This document shows positions 37,480 to 50,025 of a stretch of DNA of 64,000 bases, in pieces. Position numbers and translations under genes: made by a program. This DNA comes from Microplitis mediator. Lineage: Eukaryota; Arthropoda; Insecta; Hymenoptera; Braconidae. Where the stretch lies: contig NC_079971.1 of NCBI RefSeq assembly GCF_029852145.1, positions 11,823,697-11,887,696 on the forward strand, written 5' to 3'. The first letter of the stretch is position 1, and the number at the start of each line of letters is the position of its first letter. The notes under the pieces are model-generated. The model did not search any database. It was not told where the DNA came from and worked only from the letters and a program-made list of their open reading frames with translations.

Positions 37480-40204
37480 CTAAGGTGGTGGTACATCATT
37501 TCCAGTTTCTTTAGTTATTTCCTCGTTTTCTGCTTCACATGTAATATTTGTTTCTCCGTCTTGTTCTTTGTTTAAACTTTCGACAAATTTTTCAATGAAT
37601 ACAGTATAATGAGAAAACTGATCTTCTGATAAATCAGAGTCTTCTCTATTGGCGTCATTTATTCTTTCATGACTATCGTCGACGACTTGTTTGTCACTGT
37701 TTCCGCAATGTTCCCCTTTGCAGTGTTTGCAGAAAGACGAGCAAGGAAGCCCTGCTTTTCTGCATCCACATTTACTAGAACAATCAGTCGTACATGTACA
37801 GTGAACTAATTTTAGCAAATTTTCCGGAGCTAGTTTTTCGGTTGTCCTCACAGGCAGGTACATGGTTTCAGTTTTCATCCAACCCCATTGTTCCGGATCT
37901 AATTGATTACCGAGCCATTGCTGAACTTGGTAATATGTTCTTAAGGAATGAAGACTTGTTGCTGCTGATGTTGGAGGTAAAGTCGCCAATTTTATTGCCT
38001 TTTTTGACTTTTTAATAACTTCCATAAATTGGGTAACACGACATTGGCTAGCAGTTACATCAGGGGTAAACTTTCCATGCAACGAAAGCATCAATCTTTC
38101 TCCAGCTCTCTTTATATTTTCAGCAGTCGCACAGGGATTATAAAATTGTTCCACATCTTGCATTAATTCTTCTCTTTTAATGATTAAGTCTAACAATCTT
38201 TTCTTTTCTTTACCAAAAATGGTACTGACTGTGTCGCATCCAGTAATAGCGTGGACAAATAAGACTGAATGTTTTAAATGTTTATTTTTTTGGCTTTTAT
38301 AGATGTAATCCACTTTTTTTTGTCGAAGCACGAGGTTTCCACATCGAAATATTCAAATGATCAGGTGTTAACCCGATCATTACTGTAGCTAAATCTACGT
38401 CTGCTCCGACGACAACAATTTTTTTATCAGGATTTTTTCGTGATAAGTCTATAGCTGTTTGAATTATTAAAGTATCGGCATCTTCTTTAGCTTGCTTGAT
38501 GTTGATATTGGTTTCCGCTACGAGAATACTTTTCAATTTCGTTATGAAACGGGACTTGTTTTTTATATTAGATAAAAACACGTCTTTCTTCTGGGTAAGT
38601 TTCATATCAACTTTAAAGGTGATTTCTGGCGCAGTTTTTTTAGTTACTCGTCTAAACCTTTCATAAGATTTAACCCCTCGGAATTCTTCGTGATATCCAT
38701 CAACAACTATTGTTGTGGTGGCTGAATAATGACTAAAAATGAAAGTCTTATAATCTGCAATGATGTCAATAAATTCTGTCTTTTCTTTCCATAATACCTT
38801 GTGCAGCAGAAATCCACCATCAACGACATAAATGCAGCCAGTTAAATCGGATAAATTGAACGGTGAAGATGTTAAACAATCATACAGCTCAGATTTTTTG
38901 GATTCCCGCATTACACCTTTGTCGTTAAATAAAGTCATTGGAAAAAGAGCCAGTTCAAACAACAGGGAATTCTTAATCGTAGATGGATCGTTCATCATTA
39001 CTGCAGCTATTCTTTGAAACAATAAAGCTGTATTTACAGTTTTTGTTTCTCCGTCTAAGTCTACAGTTGGACCCGTGGATACAAGTGTTTGAACAGTGTT
39101 AGATTTTGAATACTTATAATTTTCAGCGTTAAAACCTATCATACTAGCCATACTTGCCAAACCTTTCGAGACCTCTTTGTGACAATCAGAGTTTGCATCT
39201 CCTACCAATCCAGTGGACATTGATTGTAGTTTAGGTGACCTGATGAATGGATCATGTGCCCAAAGCCAAGCCTTGAATATTTCTTTATCACTGGTATCTC
39301 TTTTTTGACGTGCTGGTGTTAGATCAACATGTTGATCCGAAGATTCCCATTTGATATTCACATGGTCTTCCAGCTAATTCATTATTTCGATAGCATAAGG
39401 CATCCCTTTCAGAAATCGTGTCATAACACTCGATGTCATACCCCGACCATGCGATAAACCTTGAGCACCTGTATGGATGGTACGCATCAGCATCCGCTCA
39501 ATCGTCATATCCGTCCATATTCCAGCCCAAGCTTTATCAGTTCTACGCACTGTGAAATGTCCTTCTTTAGTAAATAATCGATACTCATTCGGGTCCATTT
39601 TTTCTTGAAGTGTACTCATTTGTTGCAGGTATATTTGTATTGCTCTCACATAGTTATTATGACCAGCAGCATGATAAACCGGTAACATTTGTTGGACACA
39701 ATGTAAGTGTAGATTCCAGTTTCCTAGCCTTTCTGCTTCAATGTATCGTATTGCAAGTAAAAAGAAATTGAAGTACTAGCCACAATTCAGCAGTGGGACC
39801 TCGTTGTTTTAGTACTTGTATAGCGCTACTTAAAAGATTCTTCATGACATTCAAGTCTTCATCTTCATTTAAATTTGATAAGGTTGGTGGACTTTTCGAA
39901 AAATGTTCTAACATTCTTTGAATTTTAATTTTCTTATACTTGATGATTTCAATAATTTCATCAGTACTTGGTGGAGCTTCCATACTTAAAGTTTCTACAA
40001 CTTTTTTTATATCTTCTATATTTGTGTGGCTTTCAAAAACCTATTTTCCCTTAGTGCCTGAGCTATCTTTTCTAATTGCGTGATGTGAATTTCTATTTCA
40101 TCTTGACACTGGAAGTATGACGATACCATGTAGAGAGAAATGCCTGGATCCACAATTTGAGCGCATACGCAGTGTGCGGTGCTTAGTTGTGAAATATGTA
40201 TCAT
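37480..40204 (-). pseudogene. FEN1/XPG-like nuclease fused to a CXC zinc domain, broken
   Basis: Pieces in order: 39738-39983; 39374-39688, with LGNWNLHLHCVQQM just before it and AWAGIWTDMTIERMLMR then GLSHGRGMTSS; 38297-39361; 37480-38331. The third piece carries YVVDGGFLLHKV and TIVVDGYHEEFRGVKSYER, then EDADTLIIQT and VVVGADVDLATV; the fourth has HAITGCDTVSTIFGKEKKR near residue 30. Order and spacing fit the acidic residues of the FEN1/XPG nuclease core (Asp, Asp, Glu-Asp cluster, Asp-x-Asp, GCD plus helix-hairpin-like stretch). Near residues 177-203 of the last piece is Cys-x-Cys-x3-Cys-x3-Cys-x-Cys-x6-Cys-x3-Cys-x2-Cys, the tesmin/TSO1 CXC pattern, which binds DNA. An in-frame TAG near 39371, frameshifts near 38325 and 39770 and one near 40020 inactivate it. 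The middle WAG..GRGM region belongs to a family I have seen in many animal genomes, but I know no name for it. A mobile-gene origin is inferred, not shown. Confidence 0.6.
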
Positions 40205-40671
40205 TTTATATTTTGAATTAGTTCAAAAAATGGCCGCAAAAGGTCTCTCCCCAGTTGTAGCAGCAATTTGGACATTGCTGCCAAAACCAGGTATATTAAA
40301 ACATTTTTTACTCACTGCTGCGTATGGCTCTTGCAGAAGAAGGACATCAATACGTTCCTCCTCCCACAAGGCGCCTGTCTCCAGTGTTCTCGCCTCATCG
40401 TTTAGCAAGTTTACCTGCAAGACTCGAAGACCATCCGGGTCTGAATCCTTTTTCTTCTCCTCCTCTTTCTGTTGCTGTCAGAATTGGGGGGGGGGGGGGG
40501 TGGAATTTCGTTTTCCGTAACAAGCCCTTCTACTGTTTCTTCTCCAGTTGCGAGCTCACCGTGGGCAAAGTTATTCGACCCCGGGCATGTACGTCGGCTT
40601 GTGCCCCACGAACAATGTGTACCGTTTACTACTAAATCCTTTTTAAGTGTTACTTTCCGTTGCCGTTCCAA
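40205..40671 (-). pseudogene. Non-LTR retrotransposon (Jockey/R1-like) fragment: ORF1 tail and endonuclease start
   Basis: Frame 40223-40420 reads LQVNLL-like start, then EERIDVLLLQEPYAAVSKK, the first APE-endonuclease motif of LINE ORF2, and stops at 40223. Frame 40411-40671 upstream resembles an ORF1 C-terminal, Pro-rich tail (six Pro in a row from the G run). Only about 60 residues of endonuclease survive. Unusually it is the 5' part of a LINE that remains, not the 3' part, so it may result from deletion or from being cut by another element. Confidence 0.6.
40488..40501. repeat. Poly(G) run
   Basis: About 14 G in the LINE fragment; it encodes the poly-Pro stretch on the minus strand. Confidence 0.9.
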
Positions 40672-40768
40672 TCCAAATGCCGGTCCATTGGTGCGGATAA
40701 TTTTTCAGGAGAGAGAATTGCCATGTTTTGTTTTTGCTATTTGAGTCGCTAAGCTCTTGGTTGTGACT

Positions 40769-41225
40769 GTAGGGATGAAAGTTTAGATTAGTATTGCTGT
40801 TGCCTGTGAAAGTATTAAATAATAACGCAAATTATTGATTAACTTGTTATTTATTGATACAGAGATAATAATAATATTAGTTCATAAATGATTAATTAAT
40901 TGGCACACACTTGAATACTTATAATTATGATTTGACAGACAACAAAATGTTAGTCTGATACACAATATTATCAGAATGATAATAAAACAGAATTTAAGTT
41001 TGAAACTCTAACTTATGCTTGGTGCTGAAAGGTTTTGACTCGACTGAAAAACAGAAAAAGTATTAGTTACAACTGGGTTATAACCCAGTACTCTAGGTAT
41101 TCGATACGCTCCCACTTATGACAGATTTTAAGTGTCAAGGAGTAGTGGGAAGGGTCATTGTCAGGTATACAAAAATATGACCGTACGATGTATTTTTCTA
41201 AATAAAACTAAATATTATTTCAACA
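40769..41225 (-). repeat. 3' LTR of the copia element (probable)
   Basis: On the minus strand, AAGTGGGAG (a typical copia polypurine tract) just follows the RNase H stop and is followed by TGTTGAAATAAT, a fitting LTR start at 41225. The far end is put at CCTACA (40769), in the cttTCATCCCTACA setting, but without a visible duplication. Confidence 0.6.
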
Positions 41226-41883
41226 CTCCCACTTATTTAGATTTTGTTTACTCAATTTGAAGCTTTTGTTTTAGGTAACGGAATTGTTTTCTGGGTAAAG
41301 GCTTCGTAAATATGTCTGCCAACTGTTCCTCTGATTTAACATATTTTAAAGTAATGGTCCCTTTTTCGATAATCTCCCGAATAAAATGATATCGAACATC
41401 AATGTGTTTGGTTCTTTTATGAAATTCAGGATTGCTTGCTAACTTAATGGCTGATGTGTTGTCCACATTAACTTGAATATAATCACACTTCACAAACAGT
41501 TCTTTTAACATTCTTTGCAACCAGACAGCCTCTTTTGCTCCATGACCTAATGCAATATACTCTGATTCTGTGGTAGACAGGGACACAACACTTTGTTTCT
41601 TACTGCACCAGCTGACAGGTGCATTATTGATTGTAAACACATATCCACTTCTTGATCGTCGTGTACCTGAGCATCCGGCATAATCCGCATCTATATAGCC
41701 AGTCAATTGAATTTTACTCCTACTTCATCCATACACTATACCATGGTCTAAGGCCCCAGCCAGGTATCGAAAAATCTTTTTAATTGCATTCCAGTGTGTA
41801 CTTTTAACTGTGTCTACGTACTGGCTGACAATGTTTACCGCACACTCAATGTCAGGTCGTGTTGCTCTTGCAGCAAATAAAGG

Positions 41884-43241
41884 TGTTATGTCCAAATAAA
41901 ATTTTTTTTTTTATTTTAATAATTATTTAAAATAATTATTTCTGAGCTCCTCTTTGAAAAGCGCGCGAAAACGCAGCGTCAGCTTTTTCACCTTTTTATG
42001 CGGCAAAGAATAGTGGGAAGACACCTGCAATAAGTTTAACGAATAAATGATAAACTGTCGTCACTTTCAACCAATGACGATAATTAAAAATTCCCCATCA
42101 ATTGTCAAAACAAAGTTTATAAAAAGCCTGAGCACCATGGCTCAGGGCCTTCAGTTCATTTTTAACTTCTTGGTCCGCGTAAACGGCGTCGATAGCCCGT
42201 AATCTTATTGCAGAAATCTTCCGACGTGGCAATAAGTAATCGTCGCTGATTTAGGTATCCGGCTGATTAATTTCGTGTAGGATATTATTTTATCAGTTAC
42301 GGTTTTCCAAATTCACTTTAAATAAATTGTAAATCGATCTAGGTATCCGGCTGATTAATTTCGTGTAGGATATTAATTTATTCATTTACAAAAAAATTCA
42401 AATCAATTATACCGTAAATCGATCTAGGTATCCGGCTGATTAAGTTCGTGTAGGATATTAATTTATTCATTTACGGTCATTATTAATAAATTAAATTGCC
42501 AATTGAGTTAGATACTCGGCTGATAGTCAACTATCGTGTAGAGTATAGTTCTTAATTGCAATTGAAAGATTTCGAAGATCTATCCGGTTCGAGTGAATTG
42601 TGACACAAATCACGTGAATTTGTGATCTCACTTTGTGCCGAGTTTCTGCGCATAAAACCCCTTTTGGGTGTGAAAAAGGACGCATTTATAAATAAAAATC
42701 TGTTTAAAATATCCGATAAGATAAATAATCTTATAATACAAATTATATAAAAGTTGTGAAAAACTAGAGTGAACAAGTGACGTTCTGTTAAAACGTTGTA
42801 ATTTAAAATACTAAATAAAAGATCAAGTTCATCACTCAAGCCGTTCGATTTTCATTCGAAAGTAGTACATAAGACATCATCCTACCAACCCAGCCGCACC
42901 CATTCTACCAACCTTACAGGAAGACCGAGTGAGCTGTTTAGTTCTGGAGGGATAATAGCTGCCGCACTAGAAGAATTGACATCGAAAGGTAGGTGAAAGA
43001 ACTATTTTTCTATCATCATAAAATACTTTTGGCTTAAACAAGAGCACCAGTCTCTTTGAAGACGTTTGGGTTCTTAATTTTCGAAAAGATCCACTATAAA
43101 TAATAAATTATAGGAAGATAATTTCTTCCTCGTATTCTTTATTGTTGTCCGCACCCTCCAACCCGCTTGTCCAAAATTACTATCGCTACCAAAGGGAGAA
43201 ATTCCGGATAAATAATTAAAAATTAAGCGGCGGACATAACA
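41884..43241 (+). mobile_element. Solo LTR with 4-bp duplication, inserted in copia RT
   Basis: Ends TGTTATGTCC and GGACATAACA, inverted, with AAGG at 41880-41883 and 43242-43245. The copia reading VGSL joins LFAARATRPD across it apart from one base. A TATA-like tttataaaaagcc stands near 42117-42129. A truncated relative lies at 58555-58847. A 4-bp target duplication is typical of some gypsy/errantivirus-type integrases. Confidence 0.85.
42245..42555. repeat. Tandem repeats in solo LTR, four units of about 85-100 bp
   Basis: Three close copies of aggtatccggctgattaatt followed by cgtgtaggatatta, at about 42254, 42340 and 42426, plus a diverged fourth near 42511 (agatactcggctgatag). Each unit can form a small stem. 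They lie in the transcribed part of the LTR. Confidence 0.75.
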
Positions 43242-44544
43242 AAGGGAACCCACTGCCTCACGATATGGTATACCTGTATTTTCTTCTCCTTGTTTACTTG
43301 CACTCACACTCAACATTGATCCGGGTTCGGCAGGTATACTCACTGGGTTCGCATTCTCCATCATAAATCTATTTAAGATTTTCTTAATATAATTAGATTG
43401 CTTTATTTTCAACGTTTTAGTTTCTCGGTTTCGTTGAATTTCAAAACCTACAAACTGATCTGCTTCACCGATAGTAATTCTAAATTCACTCTGAAGATAC
43501 TTGAATAACTGCGGCTTTGGACTTTGATAAGACTAACTCATCATCAACAAACAACATAAGATAGACTATGACATTATTTATGAATCCAACAAATACACAT
43601 CTATCACTTTCTAAGCTTCGGAAACCAAATTTCTTTAAGAATTCGACAAACTTTTCATTCCAATATCTCAGTGATTGTTTAAGCCCATAAAGACTTCGGA
43701 GGAGCTTACATACAAGATTCACCTTCCTTTCAAAGCCTTCTGGTTGTTCCATGTATATAATTTCTTCAAGGTGGCCATTCAGGAAAGCAGTTCTTATATC
43801 AAACTGCATCATCTAAAGATCATCACTTGCACATAGTGCAAGAAGGACTCGTATAGATTCATATCTAACCACAGGAGCAAAAGTTTCAGAATAATCATTA
43901 CCTTTTTGTTGAGAGTAACCTTTCGCGACGAATCTTGCTTTATACCTTGTTACTTGACTGTCACTCCCAGTCTTTAAAGCAAAAATCCATCTGCAACCAA
44001 TAGTTCGATGACCTGCTGGTAGCTCCTGTAGTTCTTAAGTCTTGTTTTCTTGTAGTGCTGACATCTCTTCATCCATAGCCTGTTCCCATTTTTCGTATTC
44101 TTGTGATGAAAGGGCTTCTTTGAAATAAGTTGGAACTGTATCTACCATATATGCTAAAGATACCTCATAATGATCTGGTTGGTTCAACGCATTTCTATCT
44201 CTTAATCTTCTTCTATATTCATGTGTACCTCGATTTTCCTCTTCTATCTCAGGCTGTTGTCCTTGTTTTCTTTCTTCTTCGATTCTAGCCTGTTCTCTTT
44301 CTTCTTCTACTTCGGCGTGGTCTTTGTCATTGTTGACTATTGTGTTTGGATCCCCAAAACTCAGGTCAAAACTTATACCTTCATTTTTACTGTTTTCATT
44401 ATTCCTTGATACATCTTTTTCATTAAACACAACATCTCTACTTATATATATTAAACTGGGCCAAAAAAATTGACTATTTTTTTTTCTTAGCTGTATCGAG
44501 AATATTATTCAGAATGACAAAAAACAATTTCATGAAAGTTTGAG

Positions 44545-45306
44545 CCCTTAATATTAATTTTAAGAGGTCTATCATCGCTATTTTTAATGTTAATTCATAA
44601 TTTGATGTTTTACGTCAGAACTGCTGAAACATTGGGGTAAAAAAAATCATTTTTACTTATTCTTGTGTAAAATTAAATTCCCTACAAAAAAGGTCTGATT
44701 AAAAATTTTTGTTAGATAAGCCGTTTCCGATAAATTAAGCTCAATAAATTGATATATTTTTTCGATTTAACATTTTAAATTTTGAATTTTGTAACTGATG
44801 AATTAATAAATATCTAGTAAAGACCATGACAGATTTCCGAGAAAAATTTAATGATCTACAAAAAAGGTCTCCTAACATTTTTTGCGAAATTCACTCCTTC
44901 GAAAGTTATTCAAGGTTGAATTCGAGTCAAAACGATTTCAATAACGTTAATAACTTTCAAAGGAGTGAATTTAGCGAAAAATATTTAGAGGCCTTTTTTG
45001 TAGAGTATTAAATTTCCTTCGAAAATCTGTCATGATCTTTTATAGATATTTTTTGATTTATCAGTTACAAAATTCAAGAGTAAAAATATTAAATCGAAAA
45101 AATATATCACTTTATTAAGCTTAATTAATCTGAAACGGCTTGTCTAACGAAAATTTTCAATCAGACGTTTTTTGTAGGGAATTTAATTTTACATAAGATT
45201 ACGTGAAAATGAATTTTTTTACTCCAATGTTTTAGCAGTTCTGACGTAAAACATTAAATTATAAATTGAAATTCAAAATAGCGATGATAGACCTCTTAAA
45301 ATTGAT
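44545..45306. repeat. Hairpin element in copia linker, about 365-bp arms
   Basis: Left arm from ccttaatattaattttaagagg; right arm to cctcttaaaattgatattaat. The arms meet near 44910-44945 around an aataacgttaat centre. It is related to 17506-18360 through the ctacaaaaaaggtctc motif and the taatattaat-type ends. About 40 codons of copia sequence expected between FGSDAHLK and IYISRDVVF are missing around it. Confidence 0.75.
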
Positions 45307-45640
45307 ATTAATTAAATTTTAAATGAGCATCTGATCCAAATACTCGTAAATGATGAACCTCTAGCTTACAATGAAAACAACTTCCATACGCTGTCTTGTT
45401 ACCATTCTGTTTAGTTACAATCCGATTCAGTAGATAAGCTGCTGTATTGATTGTCTCAGGCCAAAGTAATTTTGGTACATTTTAAGCGATCATTATTGAT
45501 CTTGCATTATCTACGAGTGTCCTAATTTTTCGTTCCGCACGCCCGTTTTGTTCATAAATATATCGCGATGAAAATTCATGAATAATTACTTTGTCATTTA
45601 AGAACTGAGTGAATTGTTTTGATAAATAGTAGATAAGAAG

Positions 45641-46519
45641 ATATGCTTCACGGACCAAAACAGGGATCTGCAATACCCTCATGGATAAGTGGGGGATTGG
45701 AGAAATTTTGCATACCGACAATTGAGATAGGGTGCGCTAGTGGCGCTTTCTGTTGATCTTCCATAGTGGTATCCGAGAGAGGGCGCTTGTGGCATTTTTC
45801 TAGTAGATTAAGGGGGCCTGAGGGAAGGGGGATGTGGGATTGGGGGAGGAGATAGAGATTGATACTGTAGGATCAGGGCCTAGACTATGGGGTGGGAGGT
45901 ATGGGATTGATATGGTTCATGAATAAAGATATAGAGGGCGTTGGAGTGGAGGTATTTTTAAAATTTAGGTGGAAAAAATGACGTATGTTGTTATTGTATT
46001 GTTTAAATGTTTTTAAGATTAAAGTTTAAGGTATACGGAAGGGTGGGGATATTTTTTTTTTGGAACAAATGACGCTTTTTTTTACTTATTAATACGTGTA
46101 TACCTTATCTCATCTTCAGCAACTTTCACTTTTATTTTGTTATAAACAAATGAGTCAATTTTATCTGAAAGTTTACACGTTTATCTAATATTTATCTATT
46201 TCACCCCCATTTTTCACCAAAAATGTAGTGGGGATTTGTATTATAAAACCTCTTTCCATCCAAGAAGTCTGTACAGCATACATTTTTGTGTGTGAAATTA
46301 GTGGTTAAATGTGTTTAACTCAATCGTTTCCTATTTGTGCTTATGGATAAGTTTAGTGATCTAATTTTTGAGTAGTTTGTTCGATATCCATCCATTTTGG
46401 ATTGATTTCGAGCTTAAGCTACGTGCCTAGATACAATTCATAGAATCGATTGCTTAATAGTAAATCTAATCGGGAAATTGGAAAAGTCGCAAAATCGCAT
46501 GATCAATAAATAAAAAATC
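45641..46519. other. Unassigned DNA, no gene
   Basis: G-rich stretch 45720-45960 with two tggcgc..ttgtgg-like words; otherwise AT-rich. It replaces the 5' part of copia. Confidence 0.5.
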
Positions 46520-47363
<844 letters not shown>

Positions 47364-47366
<3 letters not shown>

Positions 47367-47597
47367 GAGCTGATAATCGACTTTGTGGGATTTGAAATGC
47401 CGAATTGTGCATTTGTAGTAAAGGAGCTGTGTATTATTGATATAAACAATACTAAATATACCAATGGATTATATCATTGTCAGTATTGGCTATTTCAATC
47501 ACCAATTGAATACATAAATGCTACGGTTATGCGTGAAAGTGAAAATGAAAATGGCGATAGACATGGAATCATGTGGGATACAGGCGATCAGTGTTAG
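47364..47597 (+). pseudogene. Fragment of an unnamed insect element-type protein
   Basis: 77 codons, MELIIDFVGFEMPNC then FVVKELCIID, CQYWLFQSPIEY and HGIMWDTGD. The order IDFxGF, FxxKEL, WLF.PP, HGIxW resembles a widespread uncharacterised insect protein that I associate with mobile elements and possibly with an RNase H-like fold. It runs into a stop at 47595 and no continuation was found. It begins at the end of the upstream element, so the Met may not be native. Confidence 0.35.
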
Positions 47598-47599
47598 CA

Positions 47600-48230
47600 T
47601 TCGTCACATACGTATCGTACAAAACACATAATTCAGAGTGTTGTACGATTGAACATATGGCCCTCACGATACACCACCATTCCACGATAATTCAGTAAAT
47701 TCAAGATAATTTACTGATAATCTTTTTTTTTTCAAATTTTACCGCCTAAACTTTTATTAGTATTATGCTGCCCTCTCTTGTAAACGATCGTTATTAATTG
47801 TACTTATAAAGAAAATGTTGGTAGTACCGTAGCGAATATTAGTTATGGAAACTGTACTGTATCCGTAACGCTTATCTTTATTATTCACATACTTATTTTT
47901 TGAATCAGTTGTTAAGTATTTCGCATTCTCGTTCTCATTTTCAGTTTACATATAATTAATAGCCATTTTCTCGTATTATTGTCCAACTCAATAAAATTTA
48001 TATTTGGTGTGCATAGCAATAATTCACGTATTTCGTTAATAAATTAACAACTCAAATAATTATATTCTGTAGAAGAAAGATTAAGCCATCAATAAAACTG
48101 ATTTTAGTAAATTTAAATAAGCTATCTCGGGATAATATAACTCGGGATAATATAACCGGATAAATTAATTAATTAATCATAAGATATTTTGGCATATAAG
48201 TGCCATTTTTTTGTGAAATCGGGGTTATGC
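47600..48230. other. AT-rich spacer, no gene seen
   Basis: No frame or repeat of note, apart from two copies of ctcgggataatataa near 48126 and 48143. Confidence 0.5.
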
Positions 48231-48375
48231 TTGGGCATTGGTGCAGCGGTCGTGCAGCGGCGGTTCGGCGGTGCTGGCAGAATATATTTTTAACGTGTGG
48301 CGGAATTGTCCGCCAAACGGCGGTGGTGCGGTGGTATGATGCGGTAGTGGTGCAGTGGTGGCGCGGCGGTCGATA
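48231..48375. repeat. GC-rich imperfect repeat of ggtgcggcggt-like units
   Basis: A 145-bp island of gcggtg/gtggtg words in very AT-rich DNA, with an internal palindrome tggcggaattgtccgccaa (48299-48317). Not protein-like. Confidence 0.7.
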
Positions 48376-48762
48376 AAAATTTATAATTTTTGCGTAAAAA
48401 TAATAATTTCATTTTTACTCGGGCTTCCAGGGCATTTTAAGTATAATGAAAAATTAATGGACTATTCATATTGTATCAAACATAACCCACTATCAGCTTC
48501 GAGCCATGATATTCCAGGAATATGGCTTTACCCGTTGAAAAAATATTGTACTACATGCAACAACATGAAATATAATGTACAAAAATAAATTAATGTCTAA
48601 ACTTTACATGTATGTAGATCTTAAAACTACTTATACTAATTAAAATAATAATAATGTATATTAAAAGGTATAATATAAATAAAAACACACAATACTTATA
48701 ATGAAAGTCAGTTTTATTTCTTTTATCTTTCTCCTCCTCCTCCTCGTCAATACAATAAATAT

Positions 48763-49995
48763 TTAAGATAATTTTCTTACAGTACTCCTTAATGGATTAT
48801 ACTCAATAATACGATCGTGTAAAATAAGACAATACGCAGATGTTCGATCCAGAAACTGTCCATCAGATTCAAACTCAAGACGAATATCAACTGGTCCAGA
48901 TTTAATAGATTCATTTTGTTCCAAATAGTCGATAATATAGAGTGGTGCTTCTTCTAAATATTCAGATTTTGTCAATAATGGTTTCGATTCTTTATTATAG
49001 TATGACATTTGAAAATTAGTATACATATCATATATTAAAGCATACTGATTACGCCTAATGTTTAGATTTAAATTCCCATGTGGATAACGTTGAGAATTGA
49101 GAAATAGCTTTACATCTCTGATATTACAATGATCGAATTGACTGGCGTTTTTCATTACATAATTTTTTCTAGCAGTTTGAAATCCTAGGATCACATATCG
49201 TGGCTTTTCCAATTGCGTCGTAGTCTTGATTGGCCAAACATGTTTCGTTGTTCGGGGGAGTAGCGGGTATTCATACAATTGCCATGTGTGAAAGCTTATT
49301 GATATAGCTGAATCATTAGCAATAAAGTTGAATACTTGAATTTTTTGCTTGTCAGACATTGTAACGTATGGGACAGTCCCTTCTACCTTATTGAGAAGAA
49401 GTTTCACTATTTCAGCGTTATCACCAGCGGCAGCAGGTGTACGTATATATGTATTAACATCAGAATTTGATCTTATAAGAATCAATTCATGTTTAGCATT
49501 CATGACAATACGATTATAATCTTCGGCATATCCAAGTATGTAATTTAGTGGTATAGAAATGTTGAAAAATTCATCGTCATTAGTCAATTTACTATCATTA
49601 TTGATCAACCATACAGCAATCTCCATTAAATTGACTTGCCCAGGACTCAAAGATATATAATTTTTCATGAGACTTGTAAGACCCACATTTTTACATCTAT
49701 CAATTTTAACAGCATTAAATTCATATCGTATTTCTTCAAACATATGACAAATAACCATATTAACTAAGTTCATAGTTGCACCTGCGCCGGTGCCATCTTC
49801 TTTTACAAATCTTCCGCAAATGTGCAGAGAACTTTTGCTTGGTAGAATGCATAAGTCCCGATGTTGAATACTGATTCTAATTTCATCACTATTGTTAAAT
49901 GTTAATGAAGCATAAGGTTGATGTGAATGATCCTCATAGTGAGAAATTGATTCATCAAAGATGATGAGTTTCTAAATGTCTAAGATTTCCGCCAT
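48763..49995 (-). pseudogene. Polinton/Maverick-like major capsid protein, nearly full frame
   Basis: A 336-codon frame ends at 48763; reading back from its first Met without a stop reaches FNNSDEIRISIQHRD and, beyond one TAG, the likely start at 49995 (MAEILDI then TAG). The NDEIRI-type N-terminal motif, the ELILIRSNSDVN block, KPRYVILGFQTARK, PHGNLNLNIRRNQYALIY and the closing RIIEYNPLRS are those of the double-jelly-roll capsid-like proteins in insect Polintons/adintovirus-like elements. Length (about 410 residues) is shorter than many capsid proteins. One early stop is the only lesion seen. The family is recalled from memory of motif patterns, not searched. Neighbours upstream on both strands fit the same element. 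Confidence 0.55.
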
Positions 49996-50025
49996 GGTAA
50001 TATAATGCAGCACAAATTAACTTTT

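Larger units (their letters stand above)
41248..45640 (-). pseudogene. Ty1/copia retrotransposon pol, fragmented
   Basis: From 5' on the minus strand: integrase C-terminal part (45482-45640: YIYEQNGRAERKIRTLVDNAR, then after TAA the KLLWPETINTAAYLLNR motif); linker (44035-44430) with RDVVFNEKD and an acidic coiled region; RT (43486-43812: FDIRTAFLNGHLEE, SLYGLKQS, LMLFVDDELV, where the usual YVDD is FVDD); RT end (43242-43412: YREAVGSL); and RNase H (41248-41879: ATRPDIECAV, GYIDADYAGC, STTESEYIA, DVRYHFIRE, DIFTKPLPR). Breaks: hairpin at 44545-45306, solo LTR at 41884-43241, stops and frameshifts. Gag and protease are absent, so the copy is 5' truncated near 45640. RNase H is nearly intact. 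Confidence 0.9.

Noticed and set aside
40411..40744. Plus-strand frames across the poly(G) run
   Set aside because: Shadows of the minus-strand LINE reading; poly-Gly arises from the G run.
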